Shown here piece after piece: positions 19,528 to 29,862 of a stretch of DNA of 64,000 bases. The stretch comes from Methanothermobacter sp. MT-2 (GTDB taxonomy: Archaea; Methanobacteriota; Methanobacteria; Methanobacteriales; DSM-23052). A model generated the notes under the pieces. That model saw only the letters and a list, made by a program, of their open reading frames with translations, made no database searches and had not been told where the DNA came from. Numbering within the stretch: the stretch's first letter is position 1; every line of letters starts with the position of its first letter. The translations under genes and the position numbers were made by a program. Location: contig AP017647.1 of the NCBI GenBank assembly GCA_003584625.1, positions 1,412,603-1,476,602 of the forward strand, read 5' to 3'.

Positions 19528-20300
19528 TAGAGCTTCACCTTTCCTAGGGTATCCCCTCTAAGCCCTCTTCGCATGCTTTCAAGGGAAATAACATCCTCTG
19601 GGGGTATGTTACCAAGGTTAGCGTTGGGTCCTATCTTCAAGATAAAGTATACTTGTTGATTTTTTTGTGGAGCTTCCCATATCAACTTTTCCATTGGCAG
19701 GTTTCTTATAAGATAATCTACTTCATCCTCTTTAACATTACCTTTTTCATCGTATATTCCAATGTTTTGGCCGCTTTCCCGGGCTTCAATTAATACTTTC
19801 TCTGCTCCGGCTTCAATATCTTTTTTCACAGATTCCACTCTCTCCTTGAGGCTTATTAATTTATCTTTACTTGGATCTTTTTTACCTACTTCAGATATTA
19901 CCTTGAATCCATGGTCTATTGTATCCTCTATGAGTTTGGTCTTTTCATTTTGGGGTAGTTCTATTGAACCGTCTGATATCTCAAGGTACTTGAAGCCGAG
20001 TTTTTCTGCTTCATCAAGATATTCCTCAAACTTGTTTTTAATATATGCTATCTCGGATAGTGTACCTCCGGGGTGTGCTTCAACTCCATAATCCCGATAA
20101 ATCTCGATCTTCTCTTTTATAATATTTCTATCACATAAACTTATGATACCCCATCCAAATTTCACAAAATCCAAATGTTCACCAGCTATTTCCAGGAAAT
20201 CTTCCACCATACGGGGGCCTAAACCTTTATCCAGCATCATGGTGATACCAGCATCATCTTCCCTTATCCTAGCTGGTGCTAAGAAATTAAAAGCATGCAT
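19527..20300 (-). CDS. comA: Phosphosulfolactate synthase
   Basis: A 257-residue TIM-barrel enzyme that adds sulfite to phosphoenolpyruvate, the first step of coenzyme M synthesis in methanogens. Recognisable segments are MMLDKGLGP (about residues 21-29), DFVKFGWG (about 43-50), [13 protein letters not shown] (about 73-85), YLEISDG (about 104-110) and IEAPQ-like WEAPQK near 209. First gene of the minus-strand cassette of ABC ATPase, GTPase, Fe-S and CofE-like genes. This association hints that the cassette serves a methanogenic cofactor. Confidence 0.92.
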   Translation of the reverse strand: MHAFNFLAPARIREDDAGITMMLDKGLGPRMVEDFLEIAGEHLDFVKFGWGIISLCDRNIIKEKIEIYRDYGVEAHPGGTLSEIAYIKNKFEEYLDEAEKLGFKYLEISDGSIELPQNEKTKLIEDTIDHGFKVISEVGKKDPSKDKLISLKERVESVKKDIEAGAEKVLIEARESGQNIGIYDEKGNVKEDEVDYLIRNLPMEKLIWEAPQKNQQVYFILKIGPNANLGNIPPEDVISLESMRRGLRGDTLGKVKL

Positions 20301-20398
20301 TATACTTCACCCTACTTTTCCTATGTTATAAAGTTAATGTTTGTTCTTAGTGGATTAAAAATATAAGCTGCTTAATATAATAAATTATGGTGATTTTT

Positions 20399-20962
20399 AT
20401 GATAAAGAGTATATGCTATTTTGAAAGTCCGGGCCCTGAAAACACCGAAACATTATTAAAACTTGTTAAAGAAAGATCAGAGGAACTTAACATCAAAGAT
20501 ATTGTTGTCGCATCTGTTTCTGGTAGAACAGCCCTCAAATTATCGAAGATGTTACCTGATGCCAATATTGTGTGCATCACCCACCATGCAGGTTTTAAAG
20601 AAAAGGGGAAACTAGAATTAGATCCTAAAATAAAGGAAAAATTAACAAGGAAAGGAATAAAAGTATATGCAGGATCTCATGCACTAAGTGGTGTTGGAAG
20701 GGGAATCTCAAACAGATTTGGTGGTGTCACGCCAGTTGAGATAATGGCAGAAACCCTCAGGATGGTCTCGCAAGGATTCAAAGTCTGCGTCGAAATCACC
20801 ATAATGGCCGCCGACGCTGGCCTCATACCAATGGATAAGGAGATCATAGCAATAGGTGGCACTGCACAGGGAGTTGACACAGCCCTAGTCGTCTCACCAG
20901 CCCATATGAACAGTGTTTTTGACCTTAGAATACATGAGATAATCGCCATGCCAAGACCTTAA
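20399..20962 (+). CDS. Pyruvate kinase C-terminal (alpha/beta) domain-like protein
   Basis: A 187-residue protein from ATG 20399, chosen because GGTGAT (20389-20394) is properly placed; an upstream in-frame ATG at 20387 overlaps that site. [20 protein letters not shown] resembles the allosteric domain of pyruvate kinase, where it would hold effectors. Here it stands alone without the catalytic barrel, as in a group of archaeal proteins (COG1751). The role is unknown. Transcribed away from comA. Confidence 0.72.
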   Translation: MIKSICYFESPGPENTETLLKLVKERSEELNIKDIVVASVSGRTALKLSKMLPDANIVCITHHAGFKEKGKLELDPKIKEKLTRKGIKVYAGSHALSGVGRGISNRFGGVTPVEIMAETLRMVSQGFKVCVEITIMAADAGLIPMDKEIIAIGGTAQGVDTALVVSPAHMNSVFDLRIHEIIAMPRP

Positions 20963-21203
20963 ACAGGAGGTGATGTGAAGCTTTAGCCATGAAAAATCCA
21001 AGGGGGCGATCTCAATAGAAACCCCATAGACCATAAAAGAAGGGGAATAACGTTAAAGTTTATATATACCTACATTAAATAATACACAATTATAATCAAT
21101 ATTAGATAAAAATGTTGAATTCCCTTTAAGGGAGAATTATTATCCATTCAAAAGACTGTTAACTATCATACAACTCCCAGAAATATCCTATAAATCTCTA
21201 TGA
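20963..21203 (+). other. Intergenic region with orphan ribosome-binding site
   Basis: A perfect AGGAGGTGAT (20965-20974) is followed only by GTG-AAG-CTT-TAG, so no real protein follows; it may be gene debris. An AATTCCC/GGGAgAATT inverted repeat sits at about 21118-21138. A/T-rich TATA-like sequence lies near 21060-21070. No gene is supported. Confidence 0.4.
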
Positions 21204-21359
21204 GAAAATATAAATCCCTTTAGATTATAAGGCGTTCATAGATTCTCATCCAAAAAGTAAAAGCCCATCATTACGCTTATCCCGTCTTGGGGTGAACGGC
21301 CAATCCCAGGATCAAGACAGGATAAACTATCAAAAAAAAAACTTATGTGGGGGTAGCAA
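21204..21359 (+). promoter_or_regulatory. ftsZ promoter and structured leader
   Basis: A TATA-like AATATAAAT (about 21206-21214) would place the start near 21235. The leader then holds a long hairpin: TTATCC-C-GTCTTG (21277-21289) pairs with CAAGAC-A-GGATAA (21313-21325), with a GGG/CCC inner stem. A GTGGGGG ribosome-binding site (about 21347-21353) precedes TTG 21360. The hairpin may control ftsZ translation. Confidence 0.55.
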
Positions 21360-22484
21360 TTGAAATTTATTGATGATGCTATAAAAGAGGAAAAAAGACA
21401 TAGGCCAAGTCCTACACCAATGGACGAAGATCTTAAAGAGGTTATAAAAGAAAACCGGGCGAAAATATACGTTGTAGGGACTGGTGGAGCAGGGAATAAT
21501 ACAATAACCCGCCTAAATGAGATAGGAATCGAGGGAGCGGAGACCATAGCCATCAACACAGACGCGCAAGACCTCTATTATACTCTTTCTTCCCGTAAAC
21601 TCCTAATAGGGAGAAGTATATGTAACGGCCTCGGAGCTGGTGGCATTCCTGAAATCGGGGAGGAATGTGCAGAGGAAAGCGAAGACGAGATACGAAGAGA
21701 ACTTGAAGGAGCAGACATGGTATTCGTTACCTGCGGCCTTGGCGGGGGCACAGGAACTGGTTCGGCACCAATAATATGTAAATTATCAAAAAAGATAGGA
21801 GCCCTAACAATCGCAGTTGTAACATTACCATTCAGTGCAGAAGGTCTCAAAAGGAGAGAAAATGCAGAGATTGGCCTGGAAAAGTTACAGAACGCCGCGG
21901 ATACTGTTATTGTCATCCCTAATGATAGACTCCTCGAAGTCGCGCCTAACCTCCCCATCAACAAAGCATTCATGGTAGCAGATGAAATACTAGGCCGAGC
22001 AGTTAAAGGTATAACAGAACTCATCACAAAACCAGCGCTTGTCAGCCTAGACCTTTCAGATGTCAAAAGTATAATGAAGGGTTCAGGAATGGCAATAATA
22101 GGAATGGGCGAATCAGAATCAGGAGACCGGGCATTAGAATCCGTACATGAAGCCCTTAACAGTCCACTCCTTGATATTGACATATCCAATGGTAAAGGAG
22201 CCCTAATAAACATAGCGGGAAGTTCAGACCTCACATTACAAGAAGCCGAAAATATAGTCCAAGTAGTCGCCGAAGAATTAGACCCCGACGCAAATATAAT
22301 CTGGGGAGCCCAGATACAAGACGAACTCCAGAACTTGATAAGGACAACCATAATAGTCGCAGGAGTAAAATCCCCCTACATTTATGGTTCACCAACTGAA
22401 AAAGAGATGATAACTGAAAGAAAAAAAGAAAGGAAATCCGTGGAAGACTCAGCACTAGAAGAATTTATAGACGGTGTATTCTAA
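21360..22484 (+). CDS. ftsZ: Cell division GTPase FtsZ
   Basis: A 374-residue tubulin homologue. [11 protein letters not shown] (about residues 38-48) and the [10 protein letters not shown] tubulin signature (about 128-137) bind GTP; NPDR-like [10 protein letters not shown] and DLSDVKSIM are further T-loops. It forms the division ring. The N-terminal 30 residues are a charged extension typical of archaeal FtsZ1. It starts at TTG 21360. The secE-spt5-ribosomal operon lies downstream. Confidence 0.95.
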   Translation: MKFIDDAIKEEKRHRPSPTPMDEDLKEVIKENRAKIYVVGTGGAGNNTITRLNEIGIEGAETIAINTDAQDLYYTLSSRKLLIGRSICNGLGAGGIPEIGEECAEESEDEIRRELEGADMVFVTCGLGGGTGTGSAPIICKLSKKIGALTIAVVTLPFSAEGLKRRENAEIGLEKLQNAADTVIVIPNDRLLEVAPNLPINKAFMVADEILGRAVKGITELITKPALVSLDLSDVKSIMKGSGMAIIGMGESESGDRALESVHEALNSPLLDIDISNGKGALINIAGSSDLTLQEAENIVQVVAEELDPDANIIWGAQIQDELQNLIRTTIIVAGVKSPYIYGSPTEKEMITERKKERKSVEDSALEEFIDGVF

Positions 22485-22607
22485 ACCCCCATATTTTAGA
22501 GTGAGGGCGACGAAGAATTTATAAATACAACCGCCAATATATTTATATATCATTATCATAGAATTTTTTTCACTCCTCCTTTTTAACATCAAAGAGTAGG
22601 GATAATC
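22485..22607 (+). promoter_or_regulatory. Promoter of the secE-spt5-ribosomal protein operon
   Basis: Two TATA-like elements, TTTATAAATA (about 22519-22528) and ATTTATATAT (about 22541-22550), precede secE. AGGGATAAT (about 22598-22606) abuts the ATG. This is the only clear promoter before spt5-L11. Confidence 0.5.
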
Positions 22608-22787
22608 ATGGGTTACAAAGAATCTATTCTAGAGTTTATAGAAAAATCGAGGAGAGTCCTAAAAGTCTCAAAGAAACCCGACAGAGAAGAATACTTCACC
22701 GTAGCCAAGGTCACTGGCCTAGGCATAATCATAATCGGAGTAATAGGCCTCATAATAACACTCACGACACAAATCCTTGGTAAATAA
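22608..22787 (+). CDS. secE: Protein translocase SecE / Sec61-gamma
   Basis: A 59-residue protein. The N-terminal half is amphipathic ([20 protein letters not shown]) and is followed by one membrane helix (about residues 36-54, [20 protein letters not shown]). This is the SecE/Sec61-gamma architecture: it clamps SecY in the translocon. Starts at ATG 22608. The order secE-spt5-L11 is conserved in archaea. Confidence 0.9.
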   Translation: MGYKESILEFIEKSRRVLKVSKKPDREEYFTVAKVTGLGIIIIGVIGLIITLTTQILGK

Positions 22788-22807
22788 CATGCAGGTTGTG
22801 TGTTTCA

Positions 22808-23272
22808 ATGGAAAATAAAAATGCCATCTATGCCCTGAAAACATCAGTAGGTCAAGAGACAAATGTGGCAAGGATGCTAGCGAGAAAAGTTAAAAGCAGT
22901 GGCATGGAGATAAACGCCATACTAGCCCCAGAATCCCTAAAGGGATACATTCTAGTAGAAGTATCAGGAAAACTAGACATTAGAAACCCTGCATTAAGGG
23001 TGCCTCACTTGAGGGGTATAATAGATGGTGAAAAACCCATAGACTTTGATGAGATAAGAAAATTCCTCAAACCAGAACCCATAATCTCATCCATCAAAAA
23101 AGGTAGTATAGTTGAACTCATATCAGGACCCTTCAAAGGAGAAAGGGCAAAGGTTATACGTATAGACGAATCAAGGGAAGAAGTAGTCCTAGAACTGATA
23201 GAAGCAGCCGTACCAATCCCTGTAACAGTTAAAGCTGACCAGATACGTATAATACAAAAGGAGGCTGATTAA
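22808..23272 (+). CDS. spt5: Transcription elongation factor Spt5 (NusG homologue)
   Basis: A 154-residue protein. The N-terminal NGN domain (about residues 1-85) has the typical [10 protein letters not shown] opening, and a KOW domain follows ([16 protein letters not shown], about 100-115). With Spt4 it binds the RNA polymerase clamp and promotes processivity. The ATG at 22808 (MENKN) is preferred to TTG 22796. It ends immediately before the TTG of L11. Confidence 0.92.
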   Translation: MENKNAIYALKTSVGQETNVARMLARKVKSSGMEINAILAPESLKGYILVEVSGKLDIRNPALRVPHLRGIIDGEKPIDFDEIRKFLKPEPIISSIKKGSIVELISGPFKGERAKVIRIDESREEVVLELIEAAVPIPVTVKADQIRIIQKEAD

Positions 23273-23758
23273 TTGGCTAAAGAAACCATTGAAATCCTCA
23301 TAGATGGTGGTAAAGCCACCCCAGGACCGCCCCTAGGTCCGGCCCTCGGACCATACGGAGTCAACATGATGCAAATCGTCGAAGAAATCAACAAAAAAAC
23401 AGAAAACTTCGAGGGAATGAAAGTCCCAGTGAAAATCACCATAGACACTGAAACAAAAGAATTTGAGATCCAAGTAGGCACACCACCCACAACAGCCCTC
23501 ATAATGGCAGAACTAGGCATCGAAAAAGGATCACAAGACCCTGGAATGGACAAAATCGCAGACATATCCATCGAACAAGTCTTAAAAGTGGCCAAGATGA
23601 AATCCGACTCACTACTCGCAAAAGATTACAAAAGCGCGGTTAAAGAGATAATGGGAACATGCGTAAGCATGGGGATAACAGTAAACGGAAAAGACCCCAG
23701 AGAAGTCCAAAAAGAAATCGACAATGGAGTCTATGACAAACTATTAGAAGAATCATAG
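23273..23758 (+). CDS. rpl11: Ribosomal protein L11
   Basis: 161 residues. [20 protein letters not shown] (residues 12-31) is the L11 signature near the 23S GTPase centre. The C-terminal domain binds rRNA (about 70-140). Starts at TTG 23273 directly after the spt5 stop. It takes part in factor binding together with the L10-L12 stalk encoded downstream. Confidence 0.96.
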   Translation: MAKETIEILIDGGKATPGPPLGPALGPYGVNMMQIVEEINKKTENFEGMKVPVKITIDTETKEFEIQVGTPPTTALIMAELGIEKGSQDPGMDKIADISIEQVLKVAKMKSDSLLAKDYKSAVKEIMGTCVSMGITVNGKDPREVQKEIDNGVYDKLLEES

Positions 23759-23835
23759 ACCACAAATTATAATTATAATAAAAACCAAAAATCTTATTTT
23801 ACAATAAAACTCTTTTCTCATGGAGGATATAAAAA

Positions 23836-24474
23836 ATGAAACAAGAGATACTAGAAGCGGTGAAGAAGGCTAAGGAAGAATCCAAGCCGCGGAACTTCAC
23901 ACAGTCAATCGATGTCGTCATAAACATCAAAGACCTAGATGTGAAAAAACCAGAAAACAGATTCGAAGAAGAAATCTCACTACCCCATGGCCGCGGCAAA
24001 AAAATTAAAATAGCAGTCATCGCAGACGGAGAATTAGCCCTACAAGCAAAAAAAGCAGGAGCAGACCTAGTAATAACAAGAGACGACCTGGAAGAACTTG
24101 GAAAAAACCGTAAAAAAGCGAAAAGACTAGCCAACGAATACGAATTCTTCATAGCGCAAGCCGATCTAATGCCACTCATAGGCCGATTTCTAGGACCAGT
24201 ACTAGGACCCAGAAAAAAGATGCCAAAACCAATACCAGCAACAGCAAACCCAGCACCACTCATAAAAAAACTCAGGGACACAGTAAGGGTCAGAGTAAAA
24301 GACCAGCCACTAATACATACAATTGTAGGAACAGAGAAGATGGAAGACGAAAAAATAACAGAGAACATAGAATCTATACTAGACGCCCTTGACCGTAACC
24401 TCGAAAAAGGCAGGAAACAAGTAAAATCCATGTATGTGAAGACAACCATGGGACCAGCAATAAAGGTGATCTAA
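23836..24474 (+). CDS. rpl1: Ribosomal protein L1
   Basis: A 212-residue two-domain protein with [17 protein letters not shown] (about residues 115-131), the L1 hallmark. It binds 23S rRNA at the E-site stalk; in methanogens L1 can also repress its own operon by binding its mRNA. The 77-base spacer before it, with GGAGGAT before the ATG, is where such control could act. Confidence 0.95.
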   Translation: MKQEILEAVKKAKEESKPRNFTQSIDVVINIKDLDVKKPENRFEEEISLPHGRGKKIKIAVIADGELALQAKKAGADLVITRDDLEELGKNRKKAKRLANEYEFFIAQADLMPLIGRFLGPVLGPRKKMPKPIPATANPAPLIKKLRDTVRVRVKDQPLIHTIVGTEKMEDEKITENIESILDALDRNLEKGRKQVKSMYVKTTMGPAIKVI

Positions 24475-24475
24475 A

Positions 24476-25486
24476 ATGGCTCATGTAGCTGAATGGAAAA
24501 AGCAAGAAGTTAAAGAACTTGCAGAGATGATGAAAGGACATGACGTCATAGGCATAGTCGACCTATCAGACATCCCAGCAAAACAGTTACAAAAAATGAG
24601 ACAGAACCTCCGCGAAAAAGCAAAAATTAGAATGTCAAGAAAAACCTTAATTTCACTAGCACTAGAAAGGGTGAACAAGGAAAAGAAAAACATAGAAACC
24701 TTAAACGATACCATGGAAGGCCAACCAGCCCTCATAGTCAGCGACATGAACCCCTTCAAATTATTCAAGATACTTGAAAAGAGCAAAACCCCATCCCCCG
24801 CAAAACCAGGGGCCATAGCACCCCAAGACGTGATAATACCAAAAGGCGATACTGGCTTCGCCCCAGGACCAATACTCGGGGAATTACAGCAACTAGGCAT
24901 CCCCGCGAAGATAGAGAAGGGTAAAATCGTTATAACAGAAGATCACACCATATTAAAAGCTGGGGATGAAATAACACCTAAAGTGGCTGAAATTTTAAAC
25001 CGCCTCGACATACAACCATTAGAAGTTGGTATAGACCTTAAAGCCGCCTATGAAAATGAAACAATTTATACATCTGATATTCTAACAATTGATGAAAACA
25101 AGACAATAAATGATATCAAAAGGGCATTTTCACAAGCCTTCAACTTGTCAATTAACGCACTAATCTATACAAAGGAAACAATACCATATATAATACAAAA
25201 CGCAGCTTCAAAAGCATTCAACCTAGCCTATAACGCCATGATACTTACCCCAGAGACAACAGAGCCAATATTAGCCAGAGCATACGCACAGATGCTATCC
25301 CTAGCAGCGGAGATAGCACAAAATAACAAGGATGCCCTTGACCAAGAATTATTAGAAAAGATCTCAACAAAAACCAAACCAACAACAAAAAAAGAAGAAA
25401 AAAAAGAAGAGGAGAAAGAAGAGGAAGAAGAGGAGGAAGAAGAGGAAGAGGAGGCAGCGGCCGGTTTAGGCGCGCTCTTCGGCTAA
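24476..25486 (+). CDS. rpl10: Ribosomal protein L10 (P0)
   Basis: A 336-residue stalk base protein. The N-terminal rRNA-binding domain (about residues 1-105) and an inserted domain (about 106-180; [20 protein letters not shown]) are followed by helices that bind L12 dimers. The end is a Glu-rich hinge and GLGALFG, the factor-binding tail shared with L12. The last 69 coding bases before the stop are identical to those of L12. Confidence 0.95.
   Translation: MAHVAEWKKQEVKELAEMMKGHDVIGIVDLSDIPAKQLQKMRQNLREKAKIRMSRKTLISLALERVNKEKKNIETLNDTMEGQPALIVSDMNPFKLFKILEKSKTPSPAKPGAIAPQDVIIPKGDTGFAPGPILGELQQLGIPAKIEKGKIVITEDHTILKAGDEITPKVAEILNRLDIQPLEVGIDLKAAYENETIYTSDILTIDENKTINDIKRAFSQAFNLSINALIYTKETIPYIIQNAASKAFNLAYNAMILTPETTEPILARAYAQMLSLAAEIAQNNKDALDQELLEKISTKTKPTTKKEEKKEEEKEEEEEEEEEEEEAAAGLGALFG
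25416..25484 (+). repeat. 69-bp direct repeat, L10 copy
   Basis: Bases 25416-25484 are identical to 25759-25827, covering the Glu-rich hinge and the [10 protein letters not shown] tail. Identity extends through synonymous positions, which suggests recent gene conversion rather than only protein-level selection. Confidence 0.85.
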
Positions 25487-25520
25487 AATTTTACAAAAAA
25501 ATTAAATCTGAGGTGATCAT

Positions 25521-25829
25521 ATGGAATATATATATGCAGCAATGTTATTACACGCTACAGGCAAAGAAATAAACGAAGAGAACGTGAAAAAAGTGCTAGA
25601 GGCAGCTGGAGCAGAAGTCGATGACGCCAGAGTAAAAGCCTTGATAGCAGCACTAGAAGAAGTCGACATCGAAGAAGCAATGGAAACAACAACTATAACA
25701 GCAGCAGCGCCAAGTGGAGCTGCAGAAGAAGAAAAAGAAGAAGAAGAGAAAGAAGAGGAAGAAGAGGAAGAAGAGGAGGAAGAAGAGGAAGAGGAGGCAG
25801 CGGCCGGTTTAGGCGCGCTCTTCGGCTGA
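25521..25829 (+). CDS. rpl12: Ribosomal protein L12 (P1)
   Basis: A 102-residue stalk protein. N-terminal helices ([17 protein letters not shown]) form the dimer and bind L10; an Ala/Glu hinge and a GLGALFG tail recruit translation GTPases. GAGGTGAT precedes the ATG. Its tail is identical in DNA to that of L10 over 69 bases. T-runs follow the stop. Confidence 0.95.
   Translation: MEYIYAAMLLHATGKEINEENVKKVLEAAGAEVDDARVKALIAALEEVDIEEAMETTTITAAAPSGAAEEEKEEEEKEEEEEEEEEEEEEEEAAAGLGALFG
25759..25827 (+). repeat. 69-bp direct repeat, L12 copy
   Basis: Perfect match to 25416-25484 in rpl10; the copies differ from each other at the first base of the stop codon context (TAA versus TGA) and upstream of the tract. 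Spacing is 343 bases. Confidence 0.85.
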
Positions 25830-25852
25830 AACTTCTTTTCCCCTTATAAAAT

Positions 25853-25861
25853 CTTTTTTTT
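25853..25861 (+). terminator. Oligo-T terminator after rpl12
   Basis: A T-run at 25853-25861 follows the rpl12 stop by about 25 bases, ending the ribosomal operon before alaS. No strong hairpin precedes it, as is usual in archaea. Confidence 0.5.
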
Positions 25862-25907
25862 AACATTCACACTACTTTTTCTAAATAAAAAAAGACCATT
25901 GATTACC

Positions 25908-28607
25908 ATGCCCCACCAACTAAAAAAACTTGGATATGGAAAAAACAAGTGCAAAACATGTGGGAGATACTTCTGGTCTATAGATGAACGCGAAACATGC
26001 GGAGACGCTCCATGCGACCCATACACGTTCATAGGAGATCCTCCGACAAAGAAAAAATATGACCTCTACAAGGTACAGGACACCTTCATAGAATTCTTCA
26101 AAAAAAGAGGACACGAACCCATCAAAAGATACCCAGTACTCGCAAAACGCTGGAGAGACGACGTATTCCTAGTAGGAGCATCAATCTACAACTTCCAACC
26201 ATGGGTAACCTCAGGTCTGGTTAAACCCCCAGCAAACCCACTAGTAGTCGCCCAACCCTCAATAAGACTAAACGACATAGACAACGTGGGAAGAACAGGA
26301 AGACACCTAACCTGCTTCACAATGGGAGGCCACCACGCATTTAACTCCCCAGAAAAGCAAATATACTGGGAAAACGAAACAATAAAATACTGTCACGACT
26401 TCTTAAAACATATTGGTATAAAATCAGAAGAGGCAACATTCATAGAATCATGGTGGGAAGGAGGAGGGAACGCCGGACCATGCTATGAAGTCTGTGTAAG
26501 AGGCGTTGAACTCGCAACCCTAGTATTCATTCAATACGAGATCTTACCAAATGGTAAAAAAAGAGAAATCCCACTAAAGATCGTTGACACAGGCTATGGA
26601 CTTGAAAGATTCGCATGGATATCCCAGGGGACCCCAACAGCATATGACGCATCATTCGGGCCAGTAATCCAAAAATTAAAAGAACTGGCATCAATCAAAG
26701 TCGACGAGGAAATATTAAAAGAAAACGCCCAAGTCGCAGGGATGATGGACATAGAAACATATGCAGACCTTAAAACCCTCAGAAAAAAGGTGGCGGACAA
26801 ATTAGGTCTTTCAATAGAAGAACTTGAAGCCTCTGCAAAGCCAATGGAATCAATCTATGCAATAGCAGACCATACAAGATGCTTGGCCTTCATGCTAGCA
26901 GATGGTGTAATACCATCAAATGTGAAAGAAGGATACTTGGCACGCCTAATCATTAGACGCGCAATCAGACTAATACAAGAATTAAACCTGGAAAAATCAT
27001 TAAAAGACATAATGGAAATCCAGATAGATTTCCTAGAACCCCAATACCCAGAAATAAAAGAACATCACAAACACATACTAGACATCATCAAACTAGAAGA
27101 GAAAAGATATAAAAAGACAATACAAAAGGGTAAAAGAATCGTTAAAAAGACAATAGACCACTTCAAAAAAGAAAAAGAAGAGATACCCCCAGAAACCCTC
27201 ATAAAACTCTACGACTCCCATGGCATACCCCCAGAACTAGTGAAAGAAATAGCAAAAACCCAAAACTTCAATTTAAAAATCCCAGACAACTTCTACACAC
27301 TAGTAGCTCAAAAACATGAAAAAGAAGAAGAAACAGAAACAACAAAAATTGAACTAGATTACCCAAAAACAAAATTACTATTCTATGAAAAACCAAACAA
27401 AACAAAATTCAAAGCAAAAATAATAGGAATCCACGAAAACGGGATCATACTAGACCAAACACTATTCTACCCAGAAGGCGGCGGCCAACCATCAGACAAA
27501 GGAACACTAGAAACAGAAGAAATAAAACTAAAAGTTGAATATGCAGAGAAAATAGGGGACATAGTACTCCACAGAACAGACACAGAAAAACTACCCAATA
27601 AACTCATAGGCAAAACAGTGAAAGGAGACATAAACTGGGAAAGAAGAATGACACTAAGCCGAAACCACACAGGAACACACCTCATAGTAGCAGCAGCACG
27701 CCAAATCCTAGGAGACCACATCTGGCAAACAGGAGCCCAAAAAGGGATCAAACAATCAAGGATAGACTTATCACACTACAAGCGGATCAAAATAGATGAA
27801 ATAGAAAAAATAGAAGAACTAGCCAACAAATACGTGAGAGAAAACCTTCCAGTTAAAACCAAATGGATGGAAAGAAACCTAGCCGAGAAAAAATACGGTT
27901 TCATATTATACCAGGGAGGAGTAGTGCCAGGAGACAAGATAAGAATAGTTAAAATAGACAAAATCGACGTACAAGCATGCGGAGGCACACACGTACCCAG
28001 AACAGGAGACATAGGACTTATAAAAATCAACCGCACAGAAAGAATACAAGACGGCGTTGAAAGAATCGAATTCTCAGTAGGAAAAGCTGCAATAGAACAA
28101 ATACAAAAAAACAACCGCCTATTAACAGAAAGCTCAAAAATATTCAAAGTACCAATAGAACAACTCCCAAAAGTCTCTGAAAGATTCTTCAAAGAATGGA
28201 AATCATTCAAAAACGAGATAAAACGCCTAAAAGAAGAAATAGCACGTCTAAAAATAGAAAACCTCATCAACAAAACCACAAAAATCAACAACCTCCTACT
28301 CCTAGCAGAAATTGTCGACGCAGAAATGGACGAAATGCAAAAAATGGCACTAAAACTCACAGAAGACAAAAACATAGACATCACCATCCTACTAAACAAA
28401 GACGGGAAAATCGTGGGAACATCATCCCAAAAAGCCATCAAAAAAGGCATCCAAATAAACAAAATCATAAAAGAACTCGCAACAATCCTCGGCGGCGGCG
28501 GCGGAGGAAAACCAAACCTCGCCCAGGGAGCCGGCCCCAAAACACACAAAATAGAAGAAACCCTAAAAAAAGCCCCAATATTAATAAAAGAGGCTCTTGA
28601 GGGTTAA
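25908..28607 (+). CDS. alaS: Alanyl-tRNA synthetase (archaeal type)
   Basis: About 899 residues, usual for archaeal AlaRS. The N-terminus holds a Cys-rich archaeal extension (CKTCGRYFWS). The class II core shows SIRLNDIDNVGRTGRHLTCF. The editing domain has NHTGTH (about 580) and CGGTHVPRTGDIG (about 690), and the C-terminal domain includes GGGGGGKPNLAQGAG. It charges tRNA-Ala and clears Ser/Gly. ATG 25908 (MPHQLKK) is preferred over TTG 25899; neither has a clear ribosome-binding site. Confidence 0.95.
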   Translation: MPHQLKKLGYGKNKCKTCGRYFWSIDERETCGDAPCDPYTFIGDPPTKKKYDLYKVQDTFIEFFKKRGHEPIKRYPVLAKRWRDDVFLVGASIYNFQPWVTSGLVKPPANPLVVAQPSIRLNDIDNVGRTGRHLTCFTMGGHHAFNSPEKQIYWENETIKYCHDFLKHIGIKSEEATFIESWWEGGGNAGPCYEVCVRGVELATLVFIQYEILPNGKKREIPLKIVDTGYGLERFAWISQGTPTAYDASFGPVIQKLKELASIKVDEEILKENAQVAGMMDIETYADLKTLRKKVADKLGLSIEELEASAKPMESIYAIADHTRCLAFMLADGVIPSNVKEGYLARLIIRRAIRLIQELNLEKSLKDIMEIQIDFLEPQYPEIKEHHKHILDIIKLEEKRYKKTIQKGKRIVKKTIDHFKKEKEEIPPETLIKLYDSHGIPPELVKEIAKTQNFNLKIPDNFYTLVAQKHEKEEETETTKIELDYPKTKLLFYEKPNKTKFKAKIIGIHENGIILDQTLFYPEGGGQPSDKGTLETEEIKLKVEYAEKIGDIVLHRTDTEKLPNKLIGKTVKGDINWERRMTLSRNHTGTHLIVAAARQILGDHIWQTGAQKGIKQSRIDLSHYKRIKIDEIEKIEELANKYVRENLPVKTKWMERNLAEKKYGFILYQGGVVPGDKIRIVKIDKIDVQACGGTHVPRTGDIGLIKINRTERIQDGVERIEFSVGKAAIEQIQKNNRLLTESSKIFKVPIEQLPKVSERFFKEWKSFKNEIKRLKEEIARLKIENLINKTTKINNLLLLAEIVDAEMDEMQKMALKLTEDKNIDITILLNKDGKIVGTSSQKAIKKGIQINKIIKELATILGGGGGGKPNLAQGAGPKTHKIEETLKKAPILIKEALEG

Positions 28608-28609
28608 AC

Positions 28610-29848
28610 TTGGAAAAAACAATCCAAGATATAAAAAAAAGGATAAAAAAAGGCGAAGCGCAAATATTCACAGCCGAGGAAATAAAAAACATGCTCCGCC
28701 AAGGAGAAACACCATCCATCCAAGACATAGACATCGTAACAACAGCCACCTGCGGAATAATGTCAGGCACCGCAGCAATCATGCACTTTAAAGCCACAGA
28801 ACCCGGAAAATTCAAAAAAGCAAAAAAAGTCTACCTAAACGGGATCCCAGCATCCCCAGGCCCATGTCCAAACGAAAACCTAGGCCTAATAGACCTTATA
28901 CTCCATGGAACATCAAAAAGCATAGAAAACCCAGACTACGGAGGAGGATTCCTACTCAAAGATATAACAAGTGGCAAAAAAATAGAAGTAACCATAGAAA
29001 CAGACTCCAAAACCATAAAAACAACAACAACCCTAGATAAGATCAAAACAGCGAAGATAATCGGCACAAGAATGGCATACAAAAACTATACCGCCTTTGT
29101 AAACCCTGGAAAACAACCAATAGCATCCATATTCAATCCAGTGCCAATGGAAGGTCCATTCAAAGGCCTCTCATTTTCTGGATGTGGTGAACTAAACCCC
29201 ATCCAAAACGACCCCCAAATGAGAACAATAAAAGCCAGCTCACCCATACTCCTAAACGGTGCGCTTGGCATGATAATAGGAGAAGGTACAAGAAGCACAC
29301 CAGAAAAACCCAATCTTATGATAGCCGCCGACATCCACGATATGAACCCATACTACCTGGGAGGTTTCAGGACAGCAGCAGGCCCAGAAATATTCAATAC
29401 AATCGCAATCCCAATACCCATACTAAACAATGAAATACTTAAAAACGTCCTTATAATGAACCATCAGATACCGCTGCCAGTAGCAGATATAAGAGACAGA
29501 AGCATCATAGACCAGACAAATTATGAAACTGTTTGGATGGGGGATGAAAGACCATCATATCATCCTGAAAGGTGTGCTGATTGTGAAAAATGTCTCGTGG
29601 CTGAAAGATGCCCCACATTCGCCTTCAAGAACAGCCTAGACCTTGAGAAATGTTTTGGTTGCGGAATGTGCGCAAATTCTTGCCCAAATAATGTATTTGA
29701 AATGGAAACAGGAGAGGTTACGCTACATTTTAACAATAAAAATATCTATGTGCCAGTAGTATGCAGACAATCAGATATAAAACGTGCCAAAAGATTGGCA
29801 GAGGAATTAAAATCCAGGATAGAAGATGAAAGTTTCCCCATTAAATAA
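28610..29848 (+). CDS. Methanogenesis marker protein 16 (DUF39-ferredoxin)
   Basis: 412 residues. Residues about 1-315 are a DUF39/HcyBio domain (TTATCGIMSGTAAI, NGIPASPGPCPNENLG). The C-terminus has two ferredoxin clusters (CADCEKCLVAERCP and CFGCGMCANSCP). DUF39 proteins make homocysteine from aspartate semialdehyde with a separate ferredoxin subunit; this fused form matches the marker-16 group, whose specific role is less certain. Starts at TTG 28610, two bases after alaS. Confidence 0.8.
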   Translation: MEKTIQDIKKRIKKGEAQIFTAEEIKNMLRQGETPSIQDIDIVTTATCGIMSGTAAIMHFKATEPGKFKKAKKVYLNGIPASPGPCPNENLGLIDLILHGTSKSIENPDYGGGFLLKDITSGKKIEVTIETDSKTIKTTTTLDKIKTAKIIGTRMAYKNYTAFVNPGKQPIASIFNPVPMEGPFKGLSFSGCGELNPIQNDPQMRTIKASSPILLNGALGMIIGEGTRSTPEKPNLMIAADIHDMNPYYLGGFRTAAGPEIFNTIAIPIPILNNEILKNVLIMNHQIPLPVADIRDRSIIDQTNYETVWMGDERPSYHPERCADCEKCLVAERCPTFAFKNSLDLEKCFGCGMCANSCPNNVFEMETGEVTLHFNNKNIYVPVVCRQSDIKRAKRLAEELKSRIEDESFPIK

Positions 29849-29862
29849 ACTTTGGTGTTCTA

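Noticed and set aside
21578-22351. Long minus-strand ORF inside ftsZ
   Set aside because: Antisense shadow, Ser/Pro-rich composition and no start signal.
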